DNA of 64,000 nucleotides from contig NZ_CP049298.1 in the NCBI RefSeq assembly GCF_011058315.1, positions 124,001 through 188,000 of the forward strand, written 5' to 3'. This stretch comes from Chryseobacterium sp. POL2. Its GTDB lineage: Bacteria > Bacteroidota > Bacteroidia > Flavobacteriales > Weeksellaceae. Both the position numbers and the translations under genes were made by a program. Positions 52,712 to 61,955 of the stretch are shown piece after piece (position 1 is the first letter of the stretch; each line of letters begins with the position of its first letter). The notes under the pieces were generated by a model that had not been told where the DNA came from, searched no databases, and saw only the letters and a program-made list of their open reading frames with translations.

Positions 52712-55700
52712 ATGAAGAACTGGACATTTAAACAATGGAATACCATCTTAGGTTGGGTTGTTTTTGTAATTGCTCTTATAACTTATCTATCGACCATAGA
52801 GCATCGATTGAGTTTTTGGGATTGTGGAGAATATATTTCTTCTGCGGTTAAGCTGGAAGTGACGCATGCGCCTGGAGCGGCTCTATTCCAACTAATAGGT
52901 GCTGTTTTCGCTATTTTTGCGTTTGGAAATCCCGAAAATTATGCTTTGGTGATCAATGCACTTTCTGGGATTTGTAGCGCGGTAACCGTCTTGTTCTTAT
53001 TCTGGACGATTACACATTTTACGAGACGATTATTGAATAAAGAATATTCTGAACTAAGCCCAGGTGAACAGATTGGTATTTTATTTTCAGGTGTCATAGG
53101 AGCCTTATGTTTCACATTTTCGGATACCTTTTGGTTTTCGGCGGTGGAAGGCGAAGTTTATGCCATGGCAACGATGTTTATCGCATTATTACTTTGGTTA
53201 ATCACGAAATGGGAAAACGAATACCATGATCATGGAAACGAACGTTGGATTATTCTAACTTTCTTTATTGTAGGGCTTTCTGTAGGGGTTCACATGATGT
53301 GTATGTTGGCTTTGCCAGCGGCTTGTTTCGTCTATTATGCTCGTAATTATACATTTACTTGGAAGAACTTTATCATTGCAAATTTGGTAACTTTAGTTAT
53401 TCTGGGTATTGTGTTTAAAGGGATTTTCCCCTTAATAATGACACTTTTCGGAAAAAGTGAAATCTTTTTTGTTAATGGATTGGGACTTCCTTTCCATAGT
53501 GGGACTATTTTCGCTTTTGCTATTTTAATATTAATTTGCTATTTAGTTATTAATTATTCAAGAAAGATAGGACAGTCACTTTATCAAACAATTGCATTGT
53601 CGCTTGTCTATATGATAATCGGATTTTCTTGTTGGATGGTGATCCCGATTCGTGCAAATGCCAATGCACCGATGAACCTTAATGATCCTGATAACGCCAT
53701 TGGAATGTTGGATTATTACAACCGTGTACAATATGGTGATTGGCCTACAATGTATGGTCAAAACTATACTGCTTATCTTGATTATAATGGCATCCTTAAA
53801 AATGAGGACGGAAGCTTCCGTACAAATAAAACTGGAGATATTTACGAAAAAGATGAGAAAACAGGACGTTATCGTGTGGTTGGAGAGCGTTTTAATTACG
53901 TATTCAATCCGGCGCATGTAGGCTTTTTACCAAGAATGTTCAGTGAAGATCGTAGTGTTATTGCCAATTATATTTCGATGTACGGTGCGCCAGATTTTAC
54001 CTTTAATTTTGATAATGAAGAAGCAGCAAACAGTCCAGAAGCACAACAATATTTTGATGGTTTAAGAAAAAAGTTTGAAGCTGGAACTTTGAAAGCGAGT
54101 GATTATTACGATGCAAAACCATTTGAAATAATCAATGTACAACGACCAAGTTTATCACAAAACTTAGACTATTTCTTTACTTTCCAAAATTATTATTATT
54201 TCGCGCGTTATCTACTTTGGAACTTCTCAGGAAGACAAAATGACCTTGAGGGAAATATGCAAAATACCAATGGTAACTTTATTACAGGTATTTCGTTTAT
54301 AGATAATAATCTTTGGGGAAATCAGAGTGATATGCCTGCGAAATTCCGTAACGAAAGCACGGTATATTTTTTCATGTTACCTTTAATTTTGGGCTTGTTA
54401 GGTTTCTTTTTTCAACTCAATAGAGATTTTGGAAGATTCTATGCGATATTATCTTTATTTATATTAACAAGTGTTGGGATTGTCTTCTACACTGGTGTAA
54501 AACCTTTCGAAGTGAGAGAGCGTGACTATGCGATGGTTGGGGCATTTTATGCCTTTGCAATTTGGATTGGTCTGGGTGTGGCAACAGTATTTTCATTCGT
54601 TCAAAAGAAAGTTAAAACCAATGCAGCACAATGGGCAGTTGGGGTAATCATGTTGGGGATTCCGCTGATGATGGGCTTCCAAAATTATAATTCCCATGAC
54701 AGAAGCAAAAGAACTGCAGCTTACGATTATTCTTATTCTTCTCTGAAATCTTTACCAAATAATGCTTTGTTATTTGTGTATGGAGATAATGATACTTATC
54801 CAGTCTGGGGATTGCAAGAAACTGAGGAATTCCGTTCGGATGTTAAAGTTGTTAACTTCACCTTATTGGCAACGCCTTGGTATTTGGATCAAATGAAGCG
54901 TCAAACTTATAAATCTGCGCCGGTGCCTTCGGTATTTACTCATGATGATTATCGCGATGGTGCTAACGACCAAATATATTTAATGACTAAAAAAGATTGG
55001 CAGAATATCTTTGCTAATCTTCAACAAGCTGGTGCGCCAGAAACCGAATTTGCAGAATATAGAAAATTCTTGGAACAAGACTCCATGACGGTGAAAGATG
55101 CGGTTAATTTCTTAAAACAAAAATCTGAAAATAAAACAGAAATCCTGAAAATGATTTTTGGAGAAAATAGCAAAACAGAGCGTTTTAATTTTATTCCGGT
55201 GTCCAAATTTGTGTTGCCTGTGAATGTTAATAATGCTGTGAAATCAGGAATTATTACACCAACAGAAGCTGCTTTGGCAGAACAATCGATTACAATCGAT
55301 TATAAGAAAAACAGTATGTTCAAAAACAATTTGATGCTGTTGGATATTCTCGCAAACTTCGATTGGAAGCGACCTCTTAATTTCTCGAATGGCGGCGTTT
55401 ATGATCCGGAAAATATTTTCTTCCTTCAAGATTATTTACAATTAGATGGTTTTAGTTATCGTTTGGTTCCTATCAAAACACCAGAGTCAGATTCTGGCGA
55501 AATGGGTAGAGTTAATGCTGACCAAATGTATAATGTCGTTAAAAACTACAAATGGGGCAACTTTAAGGATTTGAGTGTTCATTTTGATGGCACAGCTCAA
55601 GAAAATATTTTAGGTTATAGATTATCAACAAGTCGTACGGCGGTAGCTTTGGCACAAGCGGGACAAAAAGGAAAAGCTATTGAACTTCTCAATTTAATAA

Positions 55701-56200
55701 GCACAGAAATTCCTGGTTCCAAATACAATGATCCTAGATCGCTTAGCGCAATTGCCTATGCGTACATTGTTGCGGGCGATGAGAAAAAAGGTCTGGAAAT
55801 GGCTGATGCCATCAAAAAAGATATCTTCACAGAGTATGATTATTATCTAAAACTTTCGCCTGAATACCGAGTTTACTCTGCTCGTCAAATGAATACCAAA
55901 CCAATGGAATACGCTTATCTAGTGAATTCAATTTCGGATGCGTATCAAAAAATCGGTCAAAAGGAAAAAGCTTATAATTATACCATCAATGCAATTTCTG
56001 TTATTGACAAACGTTTTGATGCTTTTGTTAAAGAACTTCAAATGTTAGGCAAAGAAAAAGCGTTTGGCAGATTAGAAGAATCTCATAATATCACGAATTT
56101 TTATCAATATCTTTTCGATGTTACCAATAAGTTTGACACGACTTATGCTTCCGAAAAAGAAGAGCAAGTGACACGAGCTTTGATGAAAGTGGCGCAATAG
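52712..56200 (+). CDS. DUF2723 family membrane protein, protein O-mannosyltransferase-like
   Basis: A large (1162-residue) polytopic protein with at least eight to ten membrane helices in its first 640 residues and a long soluble C-terminus. The DUF2723 signature is clear near the N-terminus: TIEHRLSFWDCGEYISSAVKLEVTHAPGAALF, with the Asp/Glu pair typical of GT-C enzymes in the first loop. The soluble part has TPR-like helices towards the end (ALAQAGQKGKAIELLN). The human relative TMEM260 is an O-mannosyltransferase, so a role in Bacteroidota glycosylation is plausible. The protein acceptor is unknown. It ends at a clear terminator. Confidence 0.85.
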   Translation: MKNWTFKQWNTILGWVVFVIALITYLSTIEHRLSFWDCGEYISSAVKLEVTHAPGAALFQLIGAVFAIFAFGNPENYALVINALSGICSAVTVLFLFWTITHFTRRLLNKEYSELSPGEQIGILFSGVIGALCFTFSDTFWFSAVEGEVYAMATMFIALLLWLITKWENEYHDHGNERWIILTFFIVGLSVGVHMMCMLALPAACFVYYARNYTFTWKNFIIANLVTLVILGIVFKGIFPLIMTLFGKSEIFFVNGLGLPFHSGTIFAFAILILICYLVINYSRKIGQSLYQTIALSLVYMIIGFSCWMVIPIRANANAPMNLNDPDNAIGMLDYYNRVQYGDWPTMYGQNYTAYLDYNGILKNEDGSFRTNKTGDIYEKDEKTGRYRVVGERFNYVFNPAHVGFLPRMFSEDRSVIANYISMYGAPDFTFNFDNEEAANSPEAQQYFDGLRKKFEAGTLKASDYYDAKPFEIINVQRPSLSQNLDYFFTFQNYYYFARYLLWNFSGRQNDLEGNMQNTNGNFITGISFIDNNLWGNQSDMPAKFRNESTVYFFMLPLILGLLGFFFQLNRDFGRFYAILSLFILTSVGIVFYTGVKPFEVRERDYAMVGAFYAFAIWIGLGVATVFSFVQKKVKTNAAQWAVGVIMLGIPLMMGFQNYNSHDRSKRTAAYDYSYSSLKSLPNNALLFVYGDNDTYPVWGLQETEEFRSDVKVVNFTLLATPWYLDQMKRQTYKSAPVPSVFTHDDYRDGANDQIYLMTKKDWQNIFANLQQAGAPETEFAEYRKFLEQDSMTVKDAVNFLKQKSENKTEILKMIFGENSKTERFNFIPVSKFVLPVNVNNAVKSGIITPTEAALAEQSITIDYKKNSMFKNNLMLLDILANFDWKRPLNFSNGGVYDPENIFFLQDYLQLDGFSYRLVPIKTPESDSGEMGRVNADQMYNVVKNYKWGNFKDLSVHFDGTAQENILGYRLSTSRTAVALAQAGQKGKAIELLNLISTEIPGSKYNDPRSLSAIAYAYIVAGDEKKGLEMADAIKKDIFTEYDYYLKLSPEYRVYSARQMNTKPMEYAYLVNSISDAYQKIGQKEKAYNYTINAISVIDKRFDAFVKELQMLGKEKAFGRLEESHNITNFYQYLFDVTNKFDTTYASEKEEQVTRALMKVAQ

Positions 56201-56220
56201 ATACTAACCCAATTATACAG

Positions 56221-56251
56221 CAGGTCTTGAGTTTTCTTGAGACCTGTTTTT
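56221..56251 (+). terminator. Intrinsic terminator between the DUF2723 and GT-C-like genes
   Basis: Stem CAGGTCT/AGACCTG with a 12-base loop and TTTTT. Confidence 0.85.
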
Positions 56252-56262
56252 AAAATACACAG

Positions 56263-57738
56263 ATGAAGAAAAATTTACCTATCTATGCTTGTATCGCAAT
56301 TGTGCTGATAAAGCTTTTGTTTTTGTTGACGCATCATATTCAGGAAGATGCATTTATCACTTGGCGTGTAGCCCAAAATCTTTTGGATTACGGCGTTATC
56401 GGTTTCAATGGTGACGAAAAGCTTTCTTCCTCTACCACGCATCTTTATGTCTTTGTTTCCTATTTTTTTAATTTGATATTTGGGAAGGCTTACTTCATGT
56501 ATCCCATTCTCATTTTCAATTCTATATTATTTACGATAGGAAGTTATTTTTTGTCAAAAATGCTTCTGAAAGACTATTGGCAACAAGCTGTTTTCATTAT
56601 TCTTTTTGGAATATTGCCGCCATCTATTAAGATTTCAATCTTGGGTATGGAATATGGCATTCTGTTTTTCCTAGAAATGGCTTTGCTCTATTATGCCTTC
56701 TATCAAAAGAAAAATTGGGCTTTGTTGGTGTTTCCGCCTTTAATTTTATTTACGAGAATCGATACCGTTATATTCTTAGGAATTGTCTTTTTGGTTGATC
56801 TTATTTGGAACAAAAAAATTAATTGGCGCTACATTCTAGGTGGTATTTTGGGCGTTGGGCTCGTTTTGGCGTTCAACTGGTTTTATTTTGGAGAAATTGT
56901 CAACAATACCATTACAGCAAAACAGATGGCTTACGATAAAGAATTTACACCGAGCCTTAGCTGGAAATATTTTTTGATTAATTATGGTAATTATTGGGGA
57001 ATGTTAAAGATGACCACGACTTTCAATCCGTATACGATTTTGATATTGTTGTTTGAGTTGTGCGCTTTCATTTTCTTGGTTACTAAAAAGAATTCGCGCA
57101 ATATTTTCTTGTGGATTATTTTCTTGTTTGCATGGGCAAAACAGATCATTTTCATATCTCAAAAATCTTATTTTGATTGGTATTATTGGGTGCCACAGAT
57201 TTTACTTTTTGGGGTTATTATCGTATTTGTTTTAGAACAAAAATCAAAACGAAATCTTTGGTTGGCACTTTTAGTTTTATTTTATGTCGGACCAATGTTG
57301 GCGTACCAAACGATACATTCTATCGCGACGGGAAATGGCGAATGGAATTATAGACGAAACATCGGCATTTTTCTAGACCAACATGAAAAGGACAAAAGCC
57401 AATGGATTTTCTTAGAACCTGCTGGTTTTGTGCCGTATTTTTCACATCTCAAAACCATCGACGAAGTAGGTTTGGTTGACCGCGGTGTCCAGACAGAAAT
57501 TGTGAAAGACAAAAAACATTATTGGTTTAATACCATTAAAAACAGACAACCAAAATATATTCTAGCTTACAAAGATATTTTTGAAGAACCAGAAGCGGAT
57601 TATTACAAAACGCATTATAAATTATTGAAAGAGTTTAGGATTAAAGAGCATCTTAAAAGTGACAATCCGATTTTAGAAAAAATTTATAAACTAAAACCTT
57701 CTGGGAGAGATTACAATTTGTACGAAAGAATCCCGTAA
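56263..57738 (+). CDS. GT-C-like membrane glycosyltransferase, unclassified
   Basis: A 491-residue polytopic protein with about ten transmembrane segments and few soluble regions. The first loop after helix 1 has the arrangement HIQEDAFITWRVAQNLLDYGVIGFN, resembling the DD/E-A-x-I-x-x-R/Y-x-A-x-N-L-x-x-x-G-x-G pattern of GT-C (ArnT/PMT-like and AftB-like) glycosyltransferases. A loop later includes WRVAQNLL and SSSTTHLYVF. The donor is probably polyprenyl-linked. Function is otherwise unknown. It follows the DUF2723 gene by 62 bases but past a terminator. Confidence 0.7.
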   Translation: MKKNLPIYACIAIVLIKLLFLLTHHIQEDAFITWRVAQNLLDYGVIGFNGDEKLSSSTTHLYVFVSYFFNLIFGKAYFMYPILIFNSILFTIGSYFLSKMLLKDYWQQAVFIILFGILPPSIKISILGMEYGILFFLEMALLYYAFYQKKNWALLVFPPLILFTRIDTVIFLGIVFLVDLIWNKKINWRYILGGILGVGLVLAFNWFYFGEIVNNTITAKQMAYDKEFTPSLSWKYFLINYGNYWGMLKMTTTFNPYTILILLFELCAFIFLVTKKNSRNIFLWIIFLFAWAKQIIFISQKSYFDWYYWVPQILLFGVIIVFVLEQKSKRNLWLALLVLFYVGPMLAYQTIHSIATGNGEWNYRRNIGIFLDQHEKDKSQWIFLEPAGFVPYFSHLKTIDEVGLVDRGVQTEIVKDKKHYWFNTIKNRQPKYILAYKDIFEEPEADYYKTHYKLLKEFRIKEHLKSDNPILEKIYKLKPSGRDYNLYERIP

Positions 57739-57747
57739 TTTTATAGC

Positions 57748-58278
57748 ATGAAAAAATATTGCGCATTTCTGCGAGGTGTTAATGTCAACGGAACTTCCAT
57801 GAAGATGAAAGAGGTTTGTGATGTTTTTACAAAAGCAGGAATGTTCGGTGTGCAAAGCATTTTAGCGAGCGGAAATATTTTGTTCGAATCGGATAAGAAT
57901 GAATCTGATTTAAAATCAATTTTGGAAGAAGCCATGTCCAAAACGTTTAATTATGACGCTTTTCTCTTTATCAGAGATTTTAAAAGTATTGAAAATGTAT
58001 TGATGAAAAAAGCTTTTGAGGACAAAGAGGATTGTCATAATTACGTTTTTATTTCGGATAAAAATACAGCGGAAAAGCTTCAACAATATTTTGAAGAAAA
58101 AGGAAATAAAGAACACGAATCTGCCAAAATTGTCGATGCGGTATTTTATTGGCAAACCCCCAAAGGAAATACGCTTAATTTTGAGTTTGGCAAAGTTTTA
58201 GGAATGAAAAGTCTGAAAGATAAATTCACCAGTCGTAATCTTAATACGATCGAAAAAATAGTTAACAAACTGAAATAA
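57748..58278 (+). CDS. DUF1697 domain-containing protein
   Basis: A 176-residue conserved protein. The family opening is distinct: YCAFLRGVNVNGTSMKMKEVCDVFTKAGMF followed by SILASGNILFES, and it ends in LKDKFTSRNLNTIEKIVN. The function is unknown; the protein is cytosolic with no signal or membrane segment. It starts nine bases after the preceding glycosyltransferase and ends four bases before kdsA, so the three genes look like one transcriptional unit. Confidence 0.93.
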   Translation: MKKYCAFLRGVNVNGTSMKMKEVCDVFTKAGMFGVQSILASGNILFESDKNESDLKSILEEAMSKTFNYDAFLFIRDFKSIENVLMKKAFEDKEDCHNYVFISDKNTAEKLQQYFEEKGNKEHESAKIVDAVFYWQTPKGNTLNFEFGKVLGMKSLKDKFTSRNLNTIEKIVNKLK

Positions 58279-58282
58279 TATC

Positions 58283-59092
58283 ATGATACAATATTTAGAA
58301 AATATCAAACACAAAGATTCTAAAAACTTCTTTTTAATTGCGGGACCTTGTATTATCGAAGGCGAAGATATGGCGCTGCGCATTGCAGAAAAAGTTCTTG
58401 AATTAACGAATAAATACAATATACCCTATATTTTTAAAGGAAGTTTTAAAAAAGCCAACCGCAGTAGAGTAGATTCTTTCACAACAATTGGCGAAGAAAA
58501 ATCTTTGGAAATCCTCAAGAAAGTAGGCGAGACTTTTGACATCCCTACAACCACAGATATCCACGAGAACGACCATGCAGCTTTGGCGGCGCGATATGTT
58601 GATGTATTGCAGATTCCAGCTTTTTTGGTGCGCCAGACCGACCTTTTGGTGGCAGCAGCGCAAACTGGAAAATGTGTGAGTCTTAAAAAAGGACAATTTT
58701 TGTCACCAGAAGCAATGCAGTTTGCGGTACAAAAAATTACAGATTCTAACAACCCAAAAGTTGCAATCATCGAAAGAGGAAATTCTTTTGGATACACAGA
58801 TTTGGTAGTTGATTTTCGCGGTATTCCGACGATGCAACAATATGCACCAGTTATTTTGGATGTCACGCATTCGTTACAGCAACCCAACCAAAGTTCGGGG
58901 GTTACGGGCGGTCGTCCAGAACTTATCGAAACGATCGCAAAAGCAGGAATTGCTGTAGGAGCAGACGGTCTTTTTATAGAAACGCATCCGACGCCAGAAA
59001 CAGCTTTGTCCGATGGTGCTAATATGCTAAGATTGGACAAACTAGACGATTTGTTACAAAAACTGACGCGTGTAAGAGAAGCGATTATTTAA
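58283..59092 (+). CDS. kdsA: 3-deoxy-D-manno-octulosonate 8-phosphate synthase
   Basis: Condenses phosphoenolpyruvate with arabinose-5-phosphate to Kdo-8-phosphate, a precursor of lipopolysaccharide core. The 269-residue TIM barrel shows FFLIAGPCIIEGEDMALRIAE, the KGSFKKANRSRVDSF loop, CVSLKKGQFLSPEAM and GGRPELIETIAKAGIAVGADGLFIETHPTPETALSDGAN. The PNQSSG pattern (residues around DVTHSLQQPNQ) fits KdsA rather than DAHP synthase. The length is typical. It is the last gene of an operon and ends at a terminator. A LptC-type export system is present elsewhere in the window. Confidence 0.96.
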   Translation: MIQYLENIKHKDSKNFFLIAGPCIIEGEDMALRIAEKVLELTNKYNIPYIFKGSFKKANRSRVDSFTTIGEEKSLEILKKVGETFDIPTTTDIHENDHAALAARYVDVLQIPAFLVRQTDLLVAAAQTGKCVSLKKGQFLSPEAMQFAVQKITDSNNPKVAIIERGNSFGYTDLVVDFRGIPTMQQYAPVILDVTHSLQQPNQSSGVTGGRPELIETIAKAGIAVGADGLFIETHPTPETALSDGANMLRLDKLDDLLQKLTRVREAII

Positions 59093-59095
59093 TAT

Positions 59096-59132
59096 AAAAA
59101 GGAGTTTGAAATTGTCAAACTCCTTTTGTTTT
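59096..59132 (+). terminator. Intrinsic terminator after kdsA
   Basis: Stem AAAAGGAGTTTGA/TCAAACTCCTTTT with loop AATTG and a T-rich tail. Confidence 0.92.
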
Positions 59133-59293
59133 AGTGAAAAAATTTTACAACATTAAAAATCTGAATGATTATTAAGCTTATAAAGCAAAGCTAAATATTT
59201 TGAATCTTTGTTATCTTAATTTTAAATTAAAATATAATTAAAATTTTTAATGCTTATTTAGTTTTAGAATCTGCAAAGTTTTTAGACTTTAAT

Positions 59294-60247
59294 TTAATTC
59301 AAATCTTGCTTGTTGGATTCTGTGTTTTCCGATGTTTTTGATTTTTTCTTTTGCTGTCTTTTATAAAAATAAAATCCTATGCCTGCAATGATGAATATAG
59401 GCCAAAAAGGCAAAAGAAATAGAAAAATATCGCCCAAAACTTTGCCGCCATTTCCTATCGCATCCATCGCTTTTTGTGAGAAACTGGCATTAGGATTGGC
59501 TTCGTTTTCTTTTTTGGCAGATTGCGTTTCTATAATCGTAAGTTCTACAATACACAGTTGGTTGGACGAAAAATCTTCGCCTTTTATTTCAATGTTTTTA
59601 TTTTTAATTGTTCCCAGATTGTTTGAAACCGCATCTACGAAATAATCAAATTTCGATAACGGAATATTTGCTACCACATACATCGTCTGGAATTCGTTAT
59701 TGCTGACGATATTTTCGGACTGAATTCGGGCATCGAATTTCGAAATTTCATGATTTAGTTCCTGACGCGTTTGGGTCAGATTTTCCACATTGATTTCCAA
59801 ATGGGCACTTTTAATTAAAGCATCTAGTTTGGGTAGATTTTGCGTCGGTTGTTGTTCTGGACGATTTTTGTAGATGACTTTAACTCGTTCTTTAACTTTT
59901 TTGAGTTGGTCAGCATTTTTTATTTTAGACTTTACAGAATCGATTTGTTGTTGGATGTCTTTTGATTCTAATTTCTCATTAAAATCCTTGATGTTTTTGC
60001 CTAAAGAGTCAATTGATTTTTTAGAATCATCAAAAACCTTTTCGAGCTTTTCTTTTTCTTTGATAATATGAGGAATGCTCACCGAATCCAAGTTAATGGA
60101 AAGCGAATCGATATTTTTAAGATGGTCGTTAACACTATTAATCAAACTGTCCGCGGAATTCAGGTGATCTTGCACTTTCTGAATTTCGGATTTTTGACAC
60201 ATCATCAAAGTGTTTAGAATAATGATGCCTGCTAGAATTTTTTTCAT
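59294..60247 (-). CDS. DUF4349-like lipoprotein with coiled coil
   Basis: A 317-residue envelope protein. The start ATG gives MKKILAGIIILNTLMMC, a lipoprotein signal with the Cys at residue 17. A TTG two codons earlier explains the longer frame. About 90 residues of heptad-rich sequence follow (LNSADSLINSVNDHLKNI and DSVKSKIKNADQLKKV), suggesting a coiled coil. The DUF4349-type beta region runs through ALIKSAHLEINVENLTQTRQEL, and a C-terminal membrane helix (FLFLLPFWPIFIIAGIGFYFY) ends the protein. The role is unknown; anchoring at both ends is unusual and may be noted. Confidence 0.78.
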   Translation of the reverse strand: MKKILAGIIILNTLMMCQKSEIQKVQDHLNSADSLINSVNDHLKNIDSLSINLDSVSIPHIIKEKEKLEKVFDDSKKSIDSLGKNIKDFNEKLESKDIQQQIDSVKSKIKNADQLKKVKERVKVIYKNRPEQQPTQNLPKLDALIKSAHLEINVENLTQTRQELNHEISKFDARIQSENIVSNNEFQTMYVVANIPLSKFDYFVDAVSNNLGTIKNKNIEIKGEDFSSNQLCIVELTIIETQSAKKENEANPNASFSQKAMDAIGNGGKVLGDIFLFLLPFWPIFIIAGIGFYFYKRQQKKKSKTSENTESNKQDLN

Positions 60248-60394
60248 GCTCAAAATTTATGAGTTAAAACTAAAGGCTTTTTCGGAAATAAATTTGTAAA
60301 TAACCAGTAAATCAATTGTATTGTCAAAAGCTTGATTGTCAGGATTTAAAATTTGATTTACAAAAATTTTACAAGAAAAAATACAGAGAAACGA

Positions 60395-61087
60395 TTAATG
60401 ATGGTGTGTTAAATGTCCCAGCATGGCTAGGCCGATACCCAGAATCACGAAAATAATTTTGGACCAATCCATTTTGTGATTCTTGTTGCTTTCAAAAATA
60501 ATAACCGAAGAAATATGTAAGAATATTCCGGCAACAACGGCTAAGAAATATATTTTGTGTTCTGGGTTGAAATAATGTCCGATCCACATGCCCAGCGGAG
60601 AAGCCATTGCAAAAATCGCCACAACCAACCAAAACTTAGGAGAAAAGGTTTTACTTCTCGCCAAAAAGCTTCCCAAGACAAAAGAAATCGGAAGATTATG
60701 AAACAAAATTCCCGTTAAATAAGGTGATAAAACTTCTTTCTCCTGAGCCAACGGAATACCTTCGATAAATGCATGAACGAACAATCCTATAATCAGCGCC
60801 AAAGGTAAAATATGCTCATCTTCTGCATGGTGATGAAAATGGCCATGCTCAAAACCTTTGGTTAAACTTTCCAAAAGCATCTGAAGCAAAACGCCGCCAA
60901 TTACAAAAATACCAATGTTATGATTGCCACTACCGTAGATTTCGGGGAAAACTTCATTGATACAAATGCTTATCAGAAACCCAGCACTCATCACCAAAAG
61001 ATTTTTTGCAAACTTCTGCTGACTTCCAAAATATTTACCTAGAAAAACGCCCGATAAAACACTTAGTATCAATAAAATAACAATCAT
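60395..61087 (-). CDS. ZIP family metal transporter
   Basis: A 230-residue membrane protein of the ZIP (zinc/iron permease) type, importing divalent metals into the cytosol. The His-rich variable loop GHFHHHAEDEH lies between TM3 and TM4, and the substrate-site motifs HAFIEGIP (TM4) and HNLPISFVLG (TM5) are present. TM segments are short and regularly spaced. It precedes no metal-specific regulator here but follows the SAM methyltransferase by 7 bases. Together with the Zn/Cd exporter 14 kb away it rounds out metal homeostasis. Confidence 0.94.
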   Translation of the reverse strand: MIVILLILSVLSGVFLGKYFGSQQKFAKNLLVMSAGFLISICINEVFPEIYGSGNHNIGIFVIGGVLLQMLLESLTKGFEHGHFHHHAEDEHILPLALIIGLFVHAFIEGIPLAQEKEVLSPYLTGILFHNLPISFVLGSFLARSKTFSPKFWLVVAIFAMASPLGMWIGHYFNPEHKIYFLAVVAGIFLHISSVIIFESNKNHKMDWSKIIFVILGIGLAMLGHLTHHH

Positions 61088-61094
61088 AATTCTA

Positions 61095-61823
61095 TTATTT
61101 TTTTACGAATAAATTGATGCAACGTGGAGATGTGGCAGGATCAAAATCATTAAGTTCGTAATCGCCCCAGACTTTAGCACGCTCAAAACCAACTTGTTTG
61201 GCGTAAGCTTCAATCTGTTGTGGCGTTGACAATTTTACTTTTTCGAAGAAATGAAAATCTGTGCCTTCATCATGAAAATGAATGTCTTTAACAACGAAAT
61301 TGTCTTCTATTCTTTTCGATATATTAAATTGAATGCCTTCTTTTTCAACAACCGCATGCGGCACCAAAGTATTTCTGACAAATCCTTCATTAAGAAAGTC
61401 CAGCACAAAATAACCGCCAGGCTTCATTGCATTATAAACCGATTGGAAAACTTTAAGATCATCCTCAGAGTTTTCAAAATATCCAAAACTGGTAAACAGA
61501 TTGAAAACCGCATCAACAGGCTCGCTAACATGCATTGGATCTCGCATATCATGAATGGCAAAATTCAAAGTTTCGTTTTCGAATTGTTTGTTGTGAAGAA
61601 TACTCTGTTCGGACAAGTCCAATCCCAAAACATTATAATCCATTTTGTTAAGGTAAATTGAATGTCGTCCTTTTCCACAAGCCAAATCTACGATCCGCGA
61701 ATGAGGAGGCATTTCTAAATCCTTAATCAGCAGATTGATAAAATGTTCTGCCTCGTTGTAATCTCTATCTTTGTAGAGTATATGATAATAGGGTGTATTA
61801 AACCAAGATTCAAACCATTGCAT
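61095..61823 (-). CDS. Class I SAM-dependent methyltransferase
   Basis: A 242-residue methyltransferase with the SAM motif RIVDLACGKGRHSIYLNK, motif II Asp in VLGLDLSEQSI, and FNLFTSFGYFENSEDDLK. The GKGRHSI form and the following YNVLG segment are typical of small-molecule or unassigned bacterial methyltransferases. The substrate is unknown. It starts 7 bases before the co-directional ZIP gene, so the two may be cotranscribed. TATTTTTG lies directly upstream of the start. Confidence 0.9.
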   Translation of the reverse strand: MQWFESWFNTPYYHILYKDRDYNEAEHFINLLIKDLEMPPHSRIVDLACGKGRHSIYLNKMDYNVLGLDLSEQSILHNKQFENETLNFAIHDMRDPMHVSEPVDAVFNLFTSFGYFENSEDDLKVFQSVYNAMKPGGYFVLDFLNEGFVRNTLVPHAVVEKEGIQFNISKRIEDNFVVKDIHFHDEGTDFHFFEKVKLSTPQQIEAYAKQVGFERAKVWGDYELNDFDPATSPRCINLFVKK

Positions 61824-61828
61824 AAGCG

Positions 61829-61836
61829 CAAAAATA
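61829..61836 (-). promoter_or_regulatory. -7 box of the SAM methyltransferase gene
   Basis: The minus strand reads TATTTTTG, ending five bases before the ATG, implying a leaderless transcript. Confidence 0.5.
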
Positions 61837-61943
61837 CGACATTTTAGGCATAGTAAATCTTAATAATTCTTTAAAATTTAATTCAAAATATCTATTAGAT
61901 AACTTCTAGAAATAAAGAATTAAATTTCTAAGCATATTATTCC

Positions 61944-61951
61944 TAATTTTG
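61944..61951 (+). promoter_or_regulatory. -7 box of the RNA methyltransferase gene
   Basis: TAATTTTG, an exact TAnnTTTG match ending four bases before the ATG, as for murF and holB. Confidence 0.5.
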
Positions 61952-61955
61952 CAGC

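Noticed and set aside
58426-59040. 204-codon antisense frame over kdsA
   Set aside because: kdsA is an unmistakable full-length gene; the antisense frame follows its codon pattern and has no recognisable product.
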